From Bacillota bacterium (lineage in GTDB: Bacteria > Bacillota > Clostridia > Lachnospirales > Lachnospiraceae), in assembly GCA_023435895.1 (NCBI GenBank), contig JAEZLH010000031.1:69045-133044 (forward strand): 64,000 nt of DNA, in the 5' to 3' direction. The number at the start of each line of letters is the position of its first letter. Positions within the stretch are counted from its first letter, which is position 1. The position numbers and the translations under genes were made by a program. The notes below the pieces were generated by a model that saw only the letters and a list, made by a program, of their open reading frames with translations, had not been told where the DNA came from and ran no database searches. Of this stretch, positions 8,573 to 17,198 are shown piece after piece.

Positions 8573-9415
8573 ATGAAAAGAGTAGTAATAACCGGAGGAA
8601 GCGGGTTGTTAGGAACTTATGTAGTGGAGCATTTTGTTAAGAAGGGGTATGATGTACTAAATGTGGATGTGATTAAGCCTTCAAATAGTAACGCGAAATT
8701 TCTTAAAGTAGATCTTATGAATTTAGGTGAATGTTATGGTGCATTAGCTGGTGCCGATGCTGTCATTCATCTTGCAGCAATACCGGTTGCGTATAGCCAT
8801 CCTAACGAAGTCACCTTTCAAAATAATGTAATGTCTACCTATAATATTTTGGAGGCTGCAGCTGGGTTGGGAATTAAGAAAGCAGTGATAGCATCCAGTG
8901 AATCCTCTTATGGTATTGTGTTTTCCAAACAGAATTTGGCTCCTCAATATGTTCCGATTGATGAAGAACATCCGCAGCTGCCGGAGGATTGCTATGGGTT
9001 ATCCAAAATTGTAGCAGAGGAAACGGCTGATATGATTCATAGACGCTCCGGTATGCAGGTGGTTTCGTTCCGTATTGGAAATGTTATAACCCCCGAAAAG
9101 TATAAAGAATTTCCCGGCTTTATTCACGATGCCAGTAAACGTCGCATGATTTTATGGAGCTATATCGATGCCCGCGATATAGCCGAGGCTTGTAGATTGG
9201 CAATTGAAGCGGATGGGCTTGGATCAGTTGCACTGAACCTGTCGGCGGATGACACTAGTATGGATATAAAAAGCAGCGAACTAATGAAAGCGGAATTTCC
9301 GGATGTAGCAGATATCCGTGTTCCACTTGATAATTATCATACATTACTTAGCAATGAAAAGGCGAAAAAAGTACTTAACTGGCAACCTGTTCACTGCTGG
9401 CGCGATAATGTTTGA
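8573..9415 (+). CDS. NAD-dependent epimerase/dehydratase (extended SDR)
   Basis: 280 residues. N-terminal Rossmann motif TGGSGLLG (residues 7-14), the Asp at the end of the second strand (VLNVD, NAD preference), the AVIHLAAIP segment, and the catalytic pair Tyr141/Lys145 (CYGLSK). This is the layout of sugar-nucleotide epimerases and related dehydratases; the C-terminal part is short (such enzymes are often 300-320 residues). Strong site AAGGAG upstream of ATG 8573. Stands alone, so substrate unknown. Confidence 0.85.
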   Translation: MKRVVITGGSGLLGTYVVEHFVKKGYDVLNVDVIKPSNSNAKFLKVDLMNLGECYGALAGADAVIHLAAIPVAYSHPNEVTFQNNVMSTYNILEAAAGLGIKKAVIASSESSYGIVFSKQNLAPQYVPIDEEHPQLPEDCYGLSKIVAEETADMIHRRSGMQVVSFRIGNVITPEKYKEFPGFIHDASKRRMILWSYIDARDIAEACRLAIEADGLGSVALNLSADDTSMDIKSSELMKAEFPDVADIRVPLDNYHTLLSNEKAKKVLNWQPVHCWRDNV

Positions 9416-9450
9416 TGTTTCATCAAGATGAGGACAAGATCATTACTGCG

Positions 9451-9487
9451 CTCTGTCCTTTCATATATGGCTGTAATGCAGCCGAAT
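9451..9487 (-). repeat. duplicated fragment of the serS 3' end
   Basis: This stretch matches the end of serS (11480-11517) in the same orientation, including 22 identical bases (9462-9483 versus 11491-11512) flanked by CTCTGTCC in both. Read on the minus strand it encodes AALQPYMKGQSAVM against AALQPYMGGQSVIR in serS. It is a direct repeat bracketing a 2 kb segment of small orphan genes. Confidence 0.8.
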
Positions 9488-9609
9488 AGCTGAAAAAGTG
9501 GGGGTTCCAGATAATAACAACACTGGGTGCAGGTGTGCAGGCTTTTGTTCGCTTTAATAAGCAATTACACAATTACAAAACGAATTTATATTAAGTACAG
9601 GAGGCTATA

Positions 9610-9984
9610 ATGAAAAAAATAAAAATATTTATACCTTTTATTCCACCACTGTTTTTATTGTTTTCAGTATTAGTTGGAAATAAGAATGCGATGAATGTTT
9701 ATATTGTTTTGTTCTTTGCTGGTTTCATTAGTTTAGGAGTTTCATATGTTATACTAACGATGAATGCAATAAATCATGCATACAAATATCCTGATTTTAT
9801 AAGTGCATGGACTACGCAATCGAAACTGTTAAGTTTTTCAAAAGATAAAAACGACGAAAAATTGTTTAACAAGGTAAAAAGAGGCATATCTCTTGGCCGC
9901 TTTATTTTTGCATATTTTGGAGTTGGTATTGTCTGCACTATTCTCGGTGCTATTCTCTCTTCATTTTACACTAATAATATTTAA
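9610..9984 (+). CDS. small membrane protein of unknown function
   Basis: 124 residues with helices near residues 7-24, 31-50 and 98-118 and a basic, polar middle (WTTQSKLLSFSKDKNDEKLF). AGGAGG eight bases upstream of ATG 9610 supports expression. Family not recognised. Lies in the segment between the two serS-tail repeats. Confidence 0.65.
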   Translation: MKKIKIFIPFIPPLFLLFSVLVGNKNAMNVYIVLFFAGFISLGVSYVILTMNAINHAYKYPDFISAWTTQSKLLSFSKDKNDEKLFNKVKRGISLGRFIFAYFGVGIVCTILGAILSSFYTNNI

Positions 9985-10035
9985 TGGATTTTAGTGATTG
10001 TAATTTACGTAAAACGTTATAAAAATATTTGTATA

Positions 10036-10073
10036 AAACCAACAGATTATAACTTTGTAATTTGTTGGTTTTT
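10036..10073 (+). terminator. terminator after the small membrane gene
   Basis: AAACCAACA pairs with TGTTGGTTT around an AT-rich inner stem (AGATTA/TAAT) and is followed by TTTC. Confidence 0.75.
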
Positions 10074-10103
10074 CAGATATACGATTATGGATATAGGTGG
10101 TAA

Positions 10104-10426
10104 TATAGGTGTGTTTTTGTAGTATTTTTAGAATGTGGCAATGATTCTTATGGCGTTTTTCAGAAATACAGCAAAGGGAACTATAAAGTAGCTACAGGGA
10201 TAATTGAAAACTATACTGTTGATAAAGACCAAGACGGTAATGTTAAATGTGACATATTCTATGTTAACGGAGTTGTTTTTTATATGCCAGATCCTTATAG
10301 TGGTGTGGCTATCCTCTTACACAGTCGGAGGGAGGCATATTGAAAAATGGATTGAATGTCAGAATAAGTTATATACCTTTCAAGTTTGAGGATGCGATGA
10401 TGAAATTAGAAGTGGCTTATCCATGA
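10104..10426 (+). pseudogene. broken gene for a small secreted-type protein
   Basis: The first frame from 10104 reads YKVATGIIENYTVDKDQDG and continues to FYVNGVVFYMPDPYSG. A different frame then completes the protein with GYPLTQSEGGILKNGLNVRI and SYIPFKFEDAMMKLEVAYP to a stop at 10424. One frameshift near 10300 separates them. The V-x-G-x-(I/V)-E...FxVNGVxFxY...GGxIxNGxxVxI pattern is a small clostridial protein type I have seen without function. The N-terminal part with signal peptide is missing. Confidence 0.6.
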
Positions 10427-10574
10427 TTAGTGTTTTTATTGCATTAAGCGGTCAATTTGTTTATATGCTTGGTGTTAGTCGATGTCAAAAATAAATAATC
10501 GTAGTTGTTTGCAAATGGAGTTCTATTAATTCGAACTTTAAATGATATTCTACAAAAATGAAAGGAGATAAGAA

Positions 10575-10994
10575 GTGTTACATAAAATTAAAATGGTTAA
10601 TATGTTTACTTGGATGGTATCGGGTATTTTTCTTTTGTTTTGTTCGTATATAAATTTTTCTTTTTTATATGGAGATTGGGATATCCCACAGGAGGAAATA
10701 CGACCACATTATTTTTTGCTTATATCGTTAGGTATAATAGGCGTCATTAATTTGATATATGGTGGAATCCAAATTATTGAATTGAGAAATAAATTTATGA
10801 TGAAAGAATTGGGAGTAATAAAAACGAGTACTTACCTATATTATTCTTGCAATATTTTGGCTTGCGCGTTTATCTTAAGGCAAGGATATTCCCATAAAAT
10901 TAAGCTTGTATTTTGTATGTTTTGTTTGATTCCAGTATTCATTGATGCATTTGTGAAATTTTTAGAACGTTATAAAGTGAAAGAATACAATTGA
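10575..10994 (+). CDS. four-helix membrane protein, unknown
   Basis: 139 residues starting with GTG 10575, supported by AAAGGAGA eight bases upstream. Four hydrophobic stretches (about 10-28, 48-66, 83-102, 108-126) and no catalytic motif. Orphan gene inside the segment bracketed by serS-tail repeats; function unknown. Confidence 0.65.
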   Translation: MLHKIKMVNMFTWMVSGIFLLFCSYINFSFLYGDWDIPQEEIRPHYFLLISLGIIGVINLIYGGIQIIELRNKFMMKELGVIKTSTYLYYSCNILACAFILRQGYSHKIKLVFCMFCLIPVFIDAFVKFLERYKVKEYN

Positions 10995-11028
10995 GGAAAT
11001 ACATTGAATTTTTAGAGGGGAATGCAGT

Positions 11029-11205
11029 ATGCGAAGACGTCGTTATACTTATTATGAGGTAAAAGAGTTTAGAAAAAGAAATAAACAAAAATCATACTAC
11101 TTCAATCCGAAAGATTCCAATATGGGTATAGAAAACTTAGATACTGGAGGTCATATTATGAATCTTGGTAATCCTTATGCTTGGATACTAATATTAGTAA
11201 TTTGA
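11029..11205 (+). CDS. 58-residue basic small protein, possibly truncated
   Basis: Starts MRRRRYTYYEVKEFRKRNKQ with AGAGGGG upstream of ATG 11029 and ends in a hydrophobic run (YAWILILVI). If its TGA stop at 11203 were a sense codon the run would continue IIGSLLKIIY, so the C-terminal membrane helix may have been cut by a nonsense mutation. Function unknown. Confidence 0.45.
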   Translation: MRRRRYTYYEVKEFRKRNKQKSYYFNPKDSNMGIENLDTGGHIMNLGNPYAWILILVI

Positions 11206-11297
11206 ATCATTGGTTCTTTACTGAAAATAATTTATTAACGTTAACTATTGAGTTTCCAACCTTAATGCTTTGAGCGTTTAAGAATTAAGGGTTAATG

Positions 11298-11312
11298 AAA
11301 AGCAGGCAGGAG
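11298..11312. repeat. copy of the serS terminator arm
   Basis: AAAAGCAGGCAGGAG here is repeated exactly at 11409-11423, where it is the 3' arm of the serS terminator. The matching 5' arm is absent here, so this is a half-terminator duplicate about 110 bp beyond the real one. Confidence 0.6.
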
Positions 11313-11403
11313 AAGATAAGGTATCACATTCCACTACTGAAGAGATTACGTACAATTGACTTGAATAATATTTTATTAACTCTAAAGTTTGGGAAATTAA
11401 GAC

Positions 11404-11440
11404 AAATAAAAAGCAGGCAGGAGGTACTTTACCCCCCGCC
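11404..11440 (-). terminator. serS terminator
   Basis: On the minus strand GGCGGGGGGT pairs with ACCTCCTGCC (two G-U pairs) around AAAGT and is followed by TGCTTTTTATTT. Lies 27 bases after the serS stop. Confidence 0.85.
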
Positions 11441-11466
11441 TATTAATATCACCTTATCAGTATCAA

Positions 11467-12744
11467 CTATCTAATCACACTCTGTCCGCCCATATATGGC
11501 TGTAATGCAGCCGGAATATTAATTGATCCATCCTCGTTCAAATTATTCTCAAGGAATGCGATTAACATACGGGGAGGAGCAACCACGGTATTGTTTAAGG
11601 TGTGAGCAAAATACTTACCATCCTCACCAACAACACGAATCTTTAAACGACGAGCCTGAGCATCTCCAAGATTGGAGCAGCTTCCTACTTCAAAGTATTT
11701 CTGCTGACGAGGAGACCATGCCTCAACATCAATAGATTTTACTTTCAGATCTGCAAGATCACCGGAACAGCATTCCAGAGTTCTTACGGGGATATCTAAG
11801 GTGCGGAATAAATCAACGGTATTCTGCCACAGCTTATCGAACCATGCCATGCTGTCTTCCGGCTTACATACCACGATCATTTCTTGCTTTTCAAACTGAT
11901 GGATACGATATACACCTCGTTCTTCCAGACCGTGTGCACCTTTTTCTTTACGGAAGCAAGGTGAGTAGCTGGTCAAAGCCTGGGGTAGGCTTTCGGAAGG
12001 AAGAATGGTATCAATATATTTACCGATCATGGAATGTTCACTGGTACCGATTAAGAAGAGGTCTTCTCCTTCAATCTTATACATCATAGCCTCCATCTCT
12101 GCAAAGCTCATAACGCCGGTTACAACCTCGCTTCGAATCATGTAAGGAGGGATGCAATAAGTAAAGCCTCGGTCGATCATAAAATCTCTGGAATAGGAGA
12201 GTACTGCGGAATGAAGTCTTGCTATGTTGCCCATAAGATAATAGAAGCCATTTCCTGCAACCTTTCTTGCGCTATCCAGATCAATACCATTTAATTTCTC
12301 CATGATCTGTGTGTGATAAGGAATTTCAAAAGCAGGAACCACAGGCTCACCATAACGCTGAACCTCAACATTTTCGCTATCATCCTTACCGATTGGTACA
12401 CTTGGATCAATGATGTTCGGAATAATCATCATTATTTTCTTGATTTTTTCCTGAAGTTCTGCTTCCATCGCTTCAAGTTCAGCAAGACGTTCAGAATCAG
12501 CAGTAACCTGTTTCTTTAGTTCTTCTGCTTCCTCTTTCTTACCTTGAGCCATAAGGCCGCCGATTTGCTTTGAGATCTTATTACGTTCAAATCTAAGGGT
12601 ATCTGCTTCCTGCTTTGCATTTCTACTCTCCACATCGAGAGCGATTACTTCATCCACTAAAGGAAGCTTATTTTCCTGAAATTTATTACGGATATTTTGT
12701 TTCACGATTTCAGGATTTTCTCTGACAAATTTTAAATCTAACAT
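11467..12744 (-). CDS. serS: seryl-tRNA synthetase
   Basis: 425 residues; start MLDLKFVRENPEIVKQNIRN at 12744 with GGAGG six bases upstream (the open frame extends four codons further but without a site). The N-terminal long coiled-coil arm (residues ~30-100, RNAKQEADTLRFERNKISKQ) binds the tRNA-Ser long variable arm. Class II catalytic motifs follow: motif 2 FRKEKGAHGLEERGVYRIHQ and motif 3 near the C-terminus (NNTVVAPPRMLIAFLENN). Charges tRNA-Ser (and tRNA-Sec). Expression is governed by the T-box leader upstream. Confidence 0.97.
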   Translation of the reverse strand: MLDLKFVRENPEIVKQNIRNKFQENKLPLVDEVIALDVESRNAKQEADTLRFERNKISKQIGGLMAQGKKEEAEELKKQVTADSERLAELEAMEAELQEKIKKIMMIIPNIIDPSVPIGKDDSENVEVQRYGEPVVPAFEIPYHTQIMEKLNGIDLDSARKVAGNGFYYLMGNIARLHSAVLSYSRDFMIDRGFTYCIPPYMIRSEVVTGVMSFAEMEAMMYKIEGEDLFLIGTSEHSMIGKYIDTILPSESLPQALTSYSPCFRKEKGAHGLEERGVYRIHQFEKQEMIVVCKPEDSMAWFDKLWQNTVDLFRTLDIPVRTLECCSGDLADLKVKSIDVEAWSPRQQKYFEVGSCSNLGDAQARRLKIRVVGEDGKYFAHTLNNTVVAPPRMLIAFLENNLNEDGSINIPAALQPYMGGQSVIR

Positions 12745-12798
12745 GATTTCCTCCATTTCGCTGCATTTGGCAGCTTTCTATTCATATTATCTTACTTA

Positions 12799-12834
12799 CG
12801 GTTTGACACTGAAAAGAATTTCAGTGTCAAACCG
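12799..12834 (-). other. perfect 16-bp hairpin between T-box and serS
   Basis: Arms 12799-12814 and 12819-12834 are exact complements around AGAA. There is no U-run after it on the serS strand, so it is not a typical terminator. It sits about 90 bases after the T-box terminator and 55 before the serS start, and could protect the 5' end of a processed message. Confidence 0.7.
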
Positions 12835-12922
12835 GTGTTCTCTTGAGCATTCCAGTACAAAAGGCTAACTCCAAAGCCAAGAGTAGGCACTTTTACGGGA
12901 ATTATATTAGGGAAAAGGGCAT

Positions 12923-12965
12923 AAAAAAATCCCTTTGTCCATACATAATATGGGACGAAAGGAAT
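12923..12965 (-). terminator. T-box-controlled leader terminator
   Basis: Minus strand: CCTTTCGTCC pairs with GGACAAAGG and is followed by a run of seven T (12929-12923). Its 5' side directly follows the T-box sequence, so the antiterminator and terminator are mutually exclusive. Confidence 0.88.
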
Positions 12966-13112
12966 CCGCGTTGCCACCCAAATTGCCAAGTTATACTTGA
13001 CCATCTCGAAAGTACGTTAAAGGGTACCAGCCTCCCGACTTATCACCGGCAGCTCCAAAAGTGGAAAGAATCCTATACACACCGGTTCGCACCAAACACC
13101 GGCTCTCTGAAG
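12923..13112 (-). ncRNA. serine T-box riboswitch (serS leader)
   Basis: The diagnostic T-box sequence GGGTGGCAACGCGG lies at 12979-12966 on the minus strand, just before the terminator. Stem I starts near AGAGAGCCGG (13110) and contains CCACTTTTGGAGCTG, common in clostridial T-boxes. The triplet before it, TCC (13065-13063), is a serine codon and is the likely specifier. Uncharged tRNA-Ser would pair with the specifier and the T-box and stabilise the antiterminator, turning serS on under serine starvation. Confidence 0.93.
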
Positions 13113-13183
13113 TGATTTTAGAAACGTAGCTTTTATCATTGCTGAAATAATAATATTCATTTATGTTGTATATATTTTAACTT

Positions 13184-13212
13184 ATTATATAATCAAATAT
13201 ACGATATTTCAA
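13184..13212 (-). promoter_or_regulatory. serS promoter
   Basis: Minus strand: TTGAAA (13212-13207), 17 bp, TATAAT (13189-13184). Places transcription start near 13176 and gives a leader of about 430 nt containing the T-box. Confidence 0.8.
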
Positions 13213-13361
13213 GTATTCTCTTAGAATTAATTTATATTTAGTTGATAAAGTTTTTTTGATGCGAAAAGATGTATAATTTGAAAAGGGAAATATGACCATA
13301 TTATAGGCATAAATGCATAAATGTGGGAAAATATGTCCCATTGTTTATAATTAAACAATCA

Positions 13362-13425
13362 TTGACAATATACGTCATTGTGCGATAAAATTGACGTGAT
13401 TGATCAATGATGCATAGAAATGCAT
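13362..13425 (+). promoter_or_regulatory. promoter and palindromes upstream of the ech operon
   Basis: TTGACA (13362-13367), 18 bp, TAAAAT (13386-13391). Overlapping dyads: ACGTCA/TGACGT (13372-13377 and 13392-13397) across the -10 box, TTGATCAA just after, and a perfect GATGCAT-AGAA-ATGCATC (13408-13425). These are good operator candidates for control of the hydrogenase; the regulator is not identified. Confidence 0.6.
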
Positions 13426-13505
13426 CTTGGTTCTTTAAAAAAATTTGCTCTTTTTAATAATTTTTAAGTGTTACAACAAAAATAATTAGACAAGGTGACG
13501 AAATT

Positions 13506-15413
13506 ATGAATGCAATCTCTCTACTGATCTTATTTCCATTAGCAGCAGCATTAATTCTCTTCGTAGTCCGTGAGGACAGAGTAAGGAATATGTTAGTAAG
13601 AATTAGCGCTGTGGCAACTGCTGCATTAACCGTAACGGTTACATATCTATATTTTAACGAAGGATTAAAATTCAGTTATCCCCATGAAGAAACAATTGAC
13701 CTGATTATGGCTGCAATTGAAGTGCTTGTAGCTGTTTACGTAATCACAGTCGGTATCAAAAATAAGAAATATTTAGTTTCTTTATTTTCTCTGATACAAA
13801 CTATCGCAATACTAACCTTTGAATTTACTCAAAAGAAGGGAATTGAAGTTGAAACTGCTATTGTATTAGACAAGTTATCGATCATCATGATTTTGATAGT
13901 TGGTTTGGTGGGTACACTGATTTGTCTGTATGCAGTAGGATATATGAAAGATTACCATGAGCATCATAAGGAATTCAAGGAGAGAAAGAGCTTTTTCTTC
14001 GCCGTGTTATTCTTGTTCCTTTCTGCGATGTTTGGTTTGGTATTAAGTAATAATCTTACCTGGCTTTACTTCTGTTGGGAAATTACCACATTAAGTTCCT
14101 TCTTATTGATTGGATATACACAGACGAAGGAAGCGAAGAACAATGCATTCCGAGCATTAGTAATTAATCTTGGTGGTGGTATTGCATTCGCAACCGCAAT
14201 TATTTGGATTGGAATGCAATTTGATACTTTGGAGCTTTCCGTATTAGTAAGTAAGAAACCGGAAGCAATTGTATTGTTCCCTGTATTCCTTTTAGCATTC
14301 GCTGCATTAACAAAATCTGCTCAGTTGCCTTTTACAAGCTGGTTGCTCGGCGCGATGGTTGCACCTACTCCTACCTCAGCGTTGTTGCATTCCGCGACCA
14401 TGGTTAAAGCTGGTGTGTACTTGATTATTCGTTTGGCTCCAATGTTAGGTGATACCTATGTTGGTAAAACAGTGACCATGGTAGGTAGCATTACCTTCCT
14501 TGCCTGTTCCTTGATGGCAATCGCTCAAAGCGATGCGAAGAAGATCCTTGCTTACTCTACACTTGCGAATCTTGGTTTGATTGTAATTTGTGCAAGTATA
14601 GGAACACCGGAATCAATCTGGGCGGCAATTCTTCTTATTATATTCCATGCGGTTTCCAAGTCCTTATTATTTATCTCCGTTGGTTCCGCTGAGCATCAGA
14701 TCGGAAGCAGAGATGTTGAGAACATGGATATCTTAATGGGCGTATCAAGAAAATTAGCGATATTTATGCTAATCGGTATTGCTGGTATGTTCCTTGCACC
14801 TTTTGGTATGTTAATATCTAAATGGATGGCAATGAAAGCATTTATCGATAACAAAAATATTTTAACAGTAATTATATTAGCATACGGAAGTGCTGCTACT
14901 TTATTCTATTGGACAAAGTGGATGGGTAAGCTTGTTTCTAATGCAAATGTGAAAGAGCACAAAAAGCATTCCTTCCATTTGGATGAAATTATCCCCATTG
15001 TAATTCTTGGCATTATGGTTGTGATTTCCTGTTTCGGATTCCCGATTATTTCGGATTATGCACTTGTACCATATTTGCATAATGCATTTGGTGGAGACGT
15101 ATTAAATCCGATCGGAAAGAATAATACAGAGCTAATGTTAGTAATGCTTAGCATGCTGATTATCTTGCCGATTAGCTTTATTCCGGTTTATAAAAATAGT
15201 AAAAGAAGAACAGTACCAATTTATATGGCTGGTGAAAATACCGGTGATAATGAGACCTTCCATGGTTCACTTGGTGTGACACAGAAGGTTGTGCTTCGCA
15301 ACTGGTATATGGAAAGCTATTTTGGTACAAAGACCATGACATTCTGGAGTGATATCTTATCTGTGATTACTCTGGTAGTGGGTGTAATTCTTCTAATTGG
15401 AGGGCTTGCTTAA
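13506..15413 (+). CDS. echA: Ech hydrogenase subunit A (NuoL-like ion pump)
   Basis: 635 residues, about 16 membrane helices. Proton_antiporter_M core visible (LTWLYFCWEITTLSSFLLIG, AALTKSAQLPFTSWLLGAMV, PTPTSALLHSATMVKAGVYL), related to NuoL/Mrp subunits, including the lysine and histidine of the proton path. Couples ferredoxin oxidation and H2 evolution to ion translocation. First gene of echABCDEF; echB begins two bases after its stop. Confidence 0.92.
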   Translation: MNAISLLILFPLAAALILFVVREDRVRNMLVRISAVATAALTVTVTYLYFNEGLKFSYPHEETIDLIMAAIEVLVAVYVITVGIKNKKYLVSLFSLIQTIAILTFEFTQKKGIEVETAIVLDKLSIIMILIVGLVGTLICLYAVGYMKDYHEHHKEFKERKSFFFAVLFLFLSAMFGLVLSNNLTWLYFCWEITTLSSFLLIGYTQTKEAKNNAFRALVINLGGGIAFATAIIWIGMQFDTLELSVLVSKKPEAIVLFPVFLLAFAALTKSAQLPFTSWLLGAMVAPTPTSALLHSATMVKAGVYLIIRLAPMLGDTYVGKTVTMVGSITFLACSLMAIAQSDAKKILAYSTLANLGLIVICASIGTPESIWAAILLIIFHAVSKSLLFISVGSAEHQIGSRDVENMDILMGVSRKLAIFMLIGIAGMFLAPFGMLISKWMAMKAFIDNKNILTVIILAYGSAATLFYWTKWMGKLVSNANVKEHKKHSFHLDEIIPIVILGIMVVISCFGFPIISDYALVPYLHNAFGGDVLNPIGKNNTELMLVMLSMLIILPISFIPVYKNSKRRTVPIYMAGENTGDNETFHGSLGVTQKVVLRNWYMESYFGTKTMTFWSDILSVITLVVGVILLIGGLA

Positions 15414-15414
15414 T

Positions 15415-16278
15415 ATGACGACAGTACTTTGGGTTTTAGGAATCATTATTCTTGCACCGCTTGCGGGCGGTTTGCTGGCCGGAATTGACCGAATTATATC
15501 AGCTCGATTACAGGGAAGACAAGGTCCCCCGGTGTTACAGCCTTTTTATGATGTGTTAAAGTTAATTAGCAAGGAATCCATTGAAGTAAATTCCATGCAT
15601 CGCTTTTATGTTTATATTTCCTGTATATTTGTTATATTTACAACAGTAATCCTACTGATGGGCGGAGATATCCTTTTGGCGATTTTTGCATTAACACTGG
15701 GATCGGTATTCTTTGTACTTGGCGGATATGCATCTAATTCTCCTTACAGTTCCATCGGTTCGGAGAGAGAGTTACTGCAGATTATGGCATATGAGCCAAT
15801 GGTGTTAATTGCCTGTGCAGCTCTGTACTATGCAAATCACAGCTTTTTCATTAAAGAAATCATTTCTGCGGATAAGCCGGCAATTCTTTATCTTCCCGGT
15901 GTGTTCTTTGGCTTGATTTACATACTTGCTTTTAAGCTTAGAAAGTCACCCTTTGACCTTAGTATGTCACATCATGGACATCAAGAAATCGTCAAAGGTA
16001 TTACAACCGAATATTCCGGTAGGGATTTGGCAGTAATTGAAGTGACTCACTGGTATGAGACTATAATCTCACTTACCTTGGTTTATATATTTATCGCTTA
16101 CAATACACCAATCAGCCATTTTGTAGCAGTGGTTGTATGTGCAGCAGTATATTTCCTTGAAATATTAATTGATAATGCGGTGGCACGTTTGAAATGGCAG
16201 CAAGCAATTGCTTCAGCGTGGGTTGTTACAGCAATTATGGCAACTTTGAATTTGTTTGTGCTTTCCTACTTCCGTTAA
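15415..16278 (+). CDS. echB: Ech hydrogenase subunit B (NuoH-like)
   Basis: 287 residues, about eight helices. NuoH signature: RLQGRQGPPVLQPFYDVLKL near the N-terminus, then ERELLQIMAYEPMVLIACA and FDLSMSHHGHQEIVKGITTE. Membrane anchor for the hydrogenase arm and link to the proton channel. ATG 15415 is chosen because GGAGGG (15399) is ten bases upstream; the earlier TTG at 15397 overlaps the site itself. Confidence 0.92.
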   Translation: MTTVLWVLGIIILAPLAGGLLAGIDRIISARLQGRQGPPVLQPFYDVLKLISKESIEVNSMHRFYVYISCIFVIFTTVILLMGGDILLAIFALTLGSVFFVLGGYASNSPYSSIGSERELLQIMAYEPMVLIACAALYYANHSFFIKEIISADKPAILYLPGVFFGLIYILAFKLRKSPFDLSMSHHGHQEIVKGITTEYSGRDLAVIEVTHWYETIISLTLVYIFIAYNTPISHFVAVVVCAAVYFLEILIDNAVARLKWQQAIASAWVVTAIMATLNLFVLSYFR

Positions 16279-16344
16279 TTCTTCAACAAATAGGAATAAT
16301 AAAGACAAGCAATTAGTAAGAAATAACGATTAGTGGAGGTTTCT

Positions 16345-16788
16345 ATGAAGAGTATAAAAAAATCACCATGGATATTGCATTATGACGGTTCCAGCTGTAA
16401 TGGCTGTGATATAGAAGTGTTAGCCTGTCTGACTCCGTTATATGACGTGGAGCGTTTTGGTATTATAAATACAGGTAATCCGAAGCATGCTGATATTTTA
16501 TTAATAACAGGAAGCGTAAATGAACAGAATATACCTGTAGTGAAGCAACTTTATGAGCAGATGGCTGAGCCGAAGGTTGTTGTGGCTATTGGAATTTGTG
16601 CAACCTCAGGCGGTATATTTGCTGAGTGCTATAATGTTGTCGGTGGAGTGGATAAAGTTCTTCCGGTAGATGTATATGTGCCTGGCTGTGCTGCACGCCC
16701 TGAATCAATCATTGACGGTGTAGTGAAGGGTCTTGGTGTTTTAGAAGAAAAATCAAAAAGCTTAAAAGCGAAGAAAAGTGCAAAATAA
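16345..16788 (+). CDS. echC: Ech hydrogenase small subunit C (NuoB-like)
   Basis: 147 residues from ATG 16345 (GGAGG five bases upstream; GTG 16333 is inside the site). Carries the four cysteines of the proximal [4Fe-4S] cluster: Cys18 and Cys21 (SSCNGCDIE), Cys85 (GICATSGG) and Cys115 (VPGCAARPE). It passes electrons from the EchF clusters to the Ni-Fe site in EchE. The C-terminal tail is lysine-rich. Confidence 0.93.
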   Translation: MKSIKKSPWILHYDGSSCNGCDIEVLACLTPLYDVERFGIINTGNPKHADILLITGSVNEQNIPVVKQLYEQMAEPKVVVAIGICATSGGIFAECYNVVGGVDKVLPVDVYVPGCAARPESIIDGVVKGLGVLEEKSKSLKAKKSAK

Positions 16789-16847
16789 TCCACGTGATAT
16801 ATACTTATCTGCTTTAAAATGCGCGTTATTAAAATTGGAGGTTTCAT

Positions 16848-17198
16848 ATGGGCGACCAGATTATTAAGCCAGTAACTCCCAGTGAGTTGCTAACAGAAGT
16901 TATGAAGTTAAAAACCGCAGGTTATCGTCTCGTTGCGATTACCTGTACGTATAAAGAGGATGTAGAACTTAGCTATTCGTTTGATAAGGAGTTTGATCTG
17001 ATCAACCTTCGTATAAATACGGATAATAAGACAGAGGTTCCTAGCATCAGCGAATATTATGGTTATGCATTTCTCTATGAGAGTGAAATCAAGGAGCTTT
17101 TTGGAGCAAATATTATTAACATAAGTCTTGACTTCGAAGATACATTATATAAGATACCGGTGAAAACACCGTTTGGAAAGAAAGAGGGGGAAGAATAA
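16848..17198 (+). CDS. echD: Ech hydrogenase subunit D (NuoC-like)
   Basis: 116 residues related to the complex I 30-kDa subunit: strand pattern YRLVAITCTYKEDVELSYSF followed by INTDNKTEVPSISEYYGYAF and LYESEIKELFG. Soluble structural subunit of the peripheral arm. Its stop codon overlaps the echE start by one base. Confidence 0.9.
   Translation: MGDQIIKPVTPSELLTEVMKLKTAGYRLVAITCTYKEDVELSYSFDKEFDLINLRINTDNKTEVPSISEYYGYAFLYESEIKELFGANIINISLDFEDTLYKIPVKTPFGKKEGEE

Noticed and set aside
12792..13115. Short open frames in both strands between serS and echA
   Set aside because: They fall inside the T-box leader, whose RNA signals explain the sequence.
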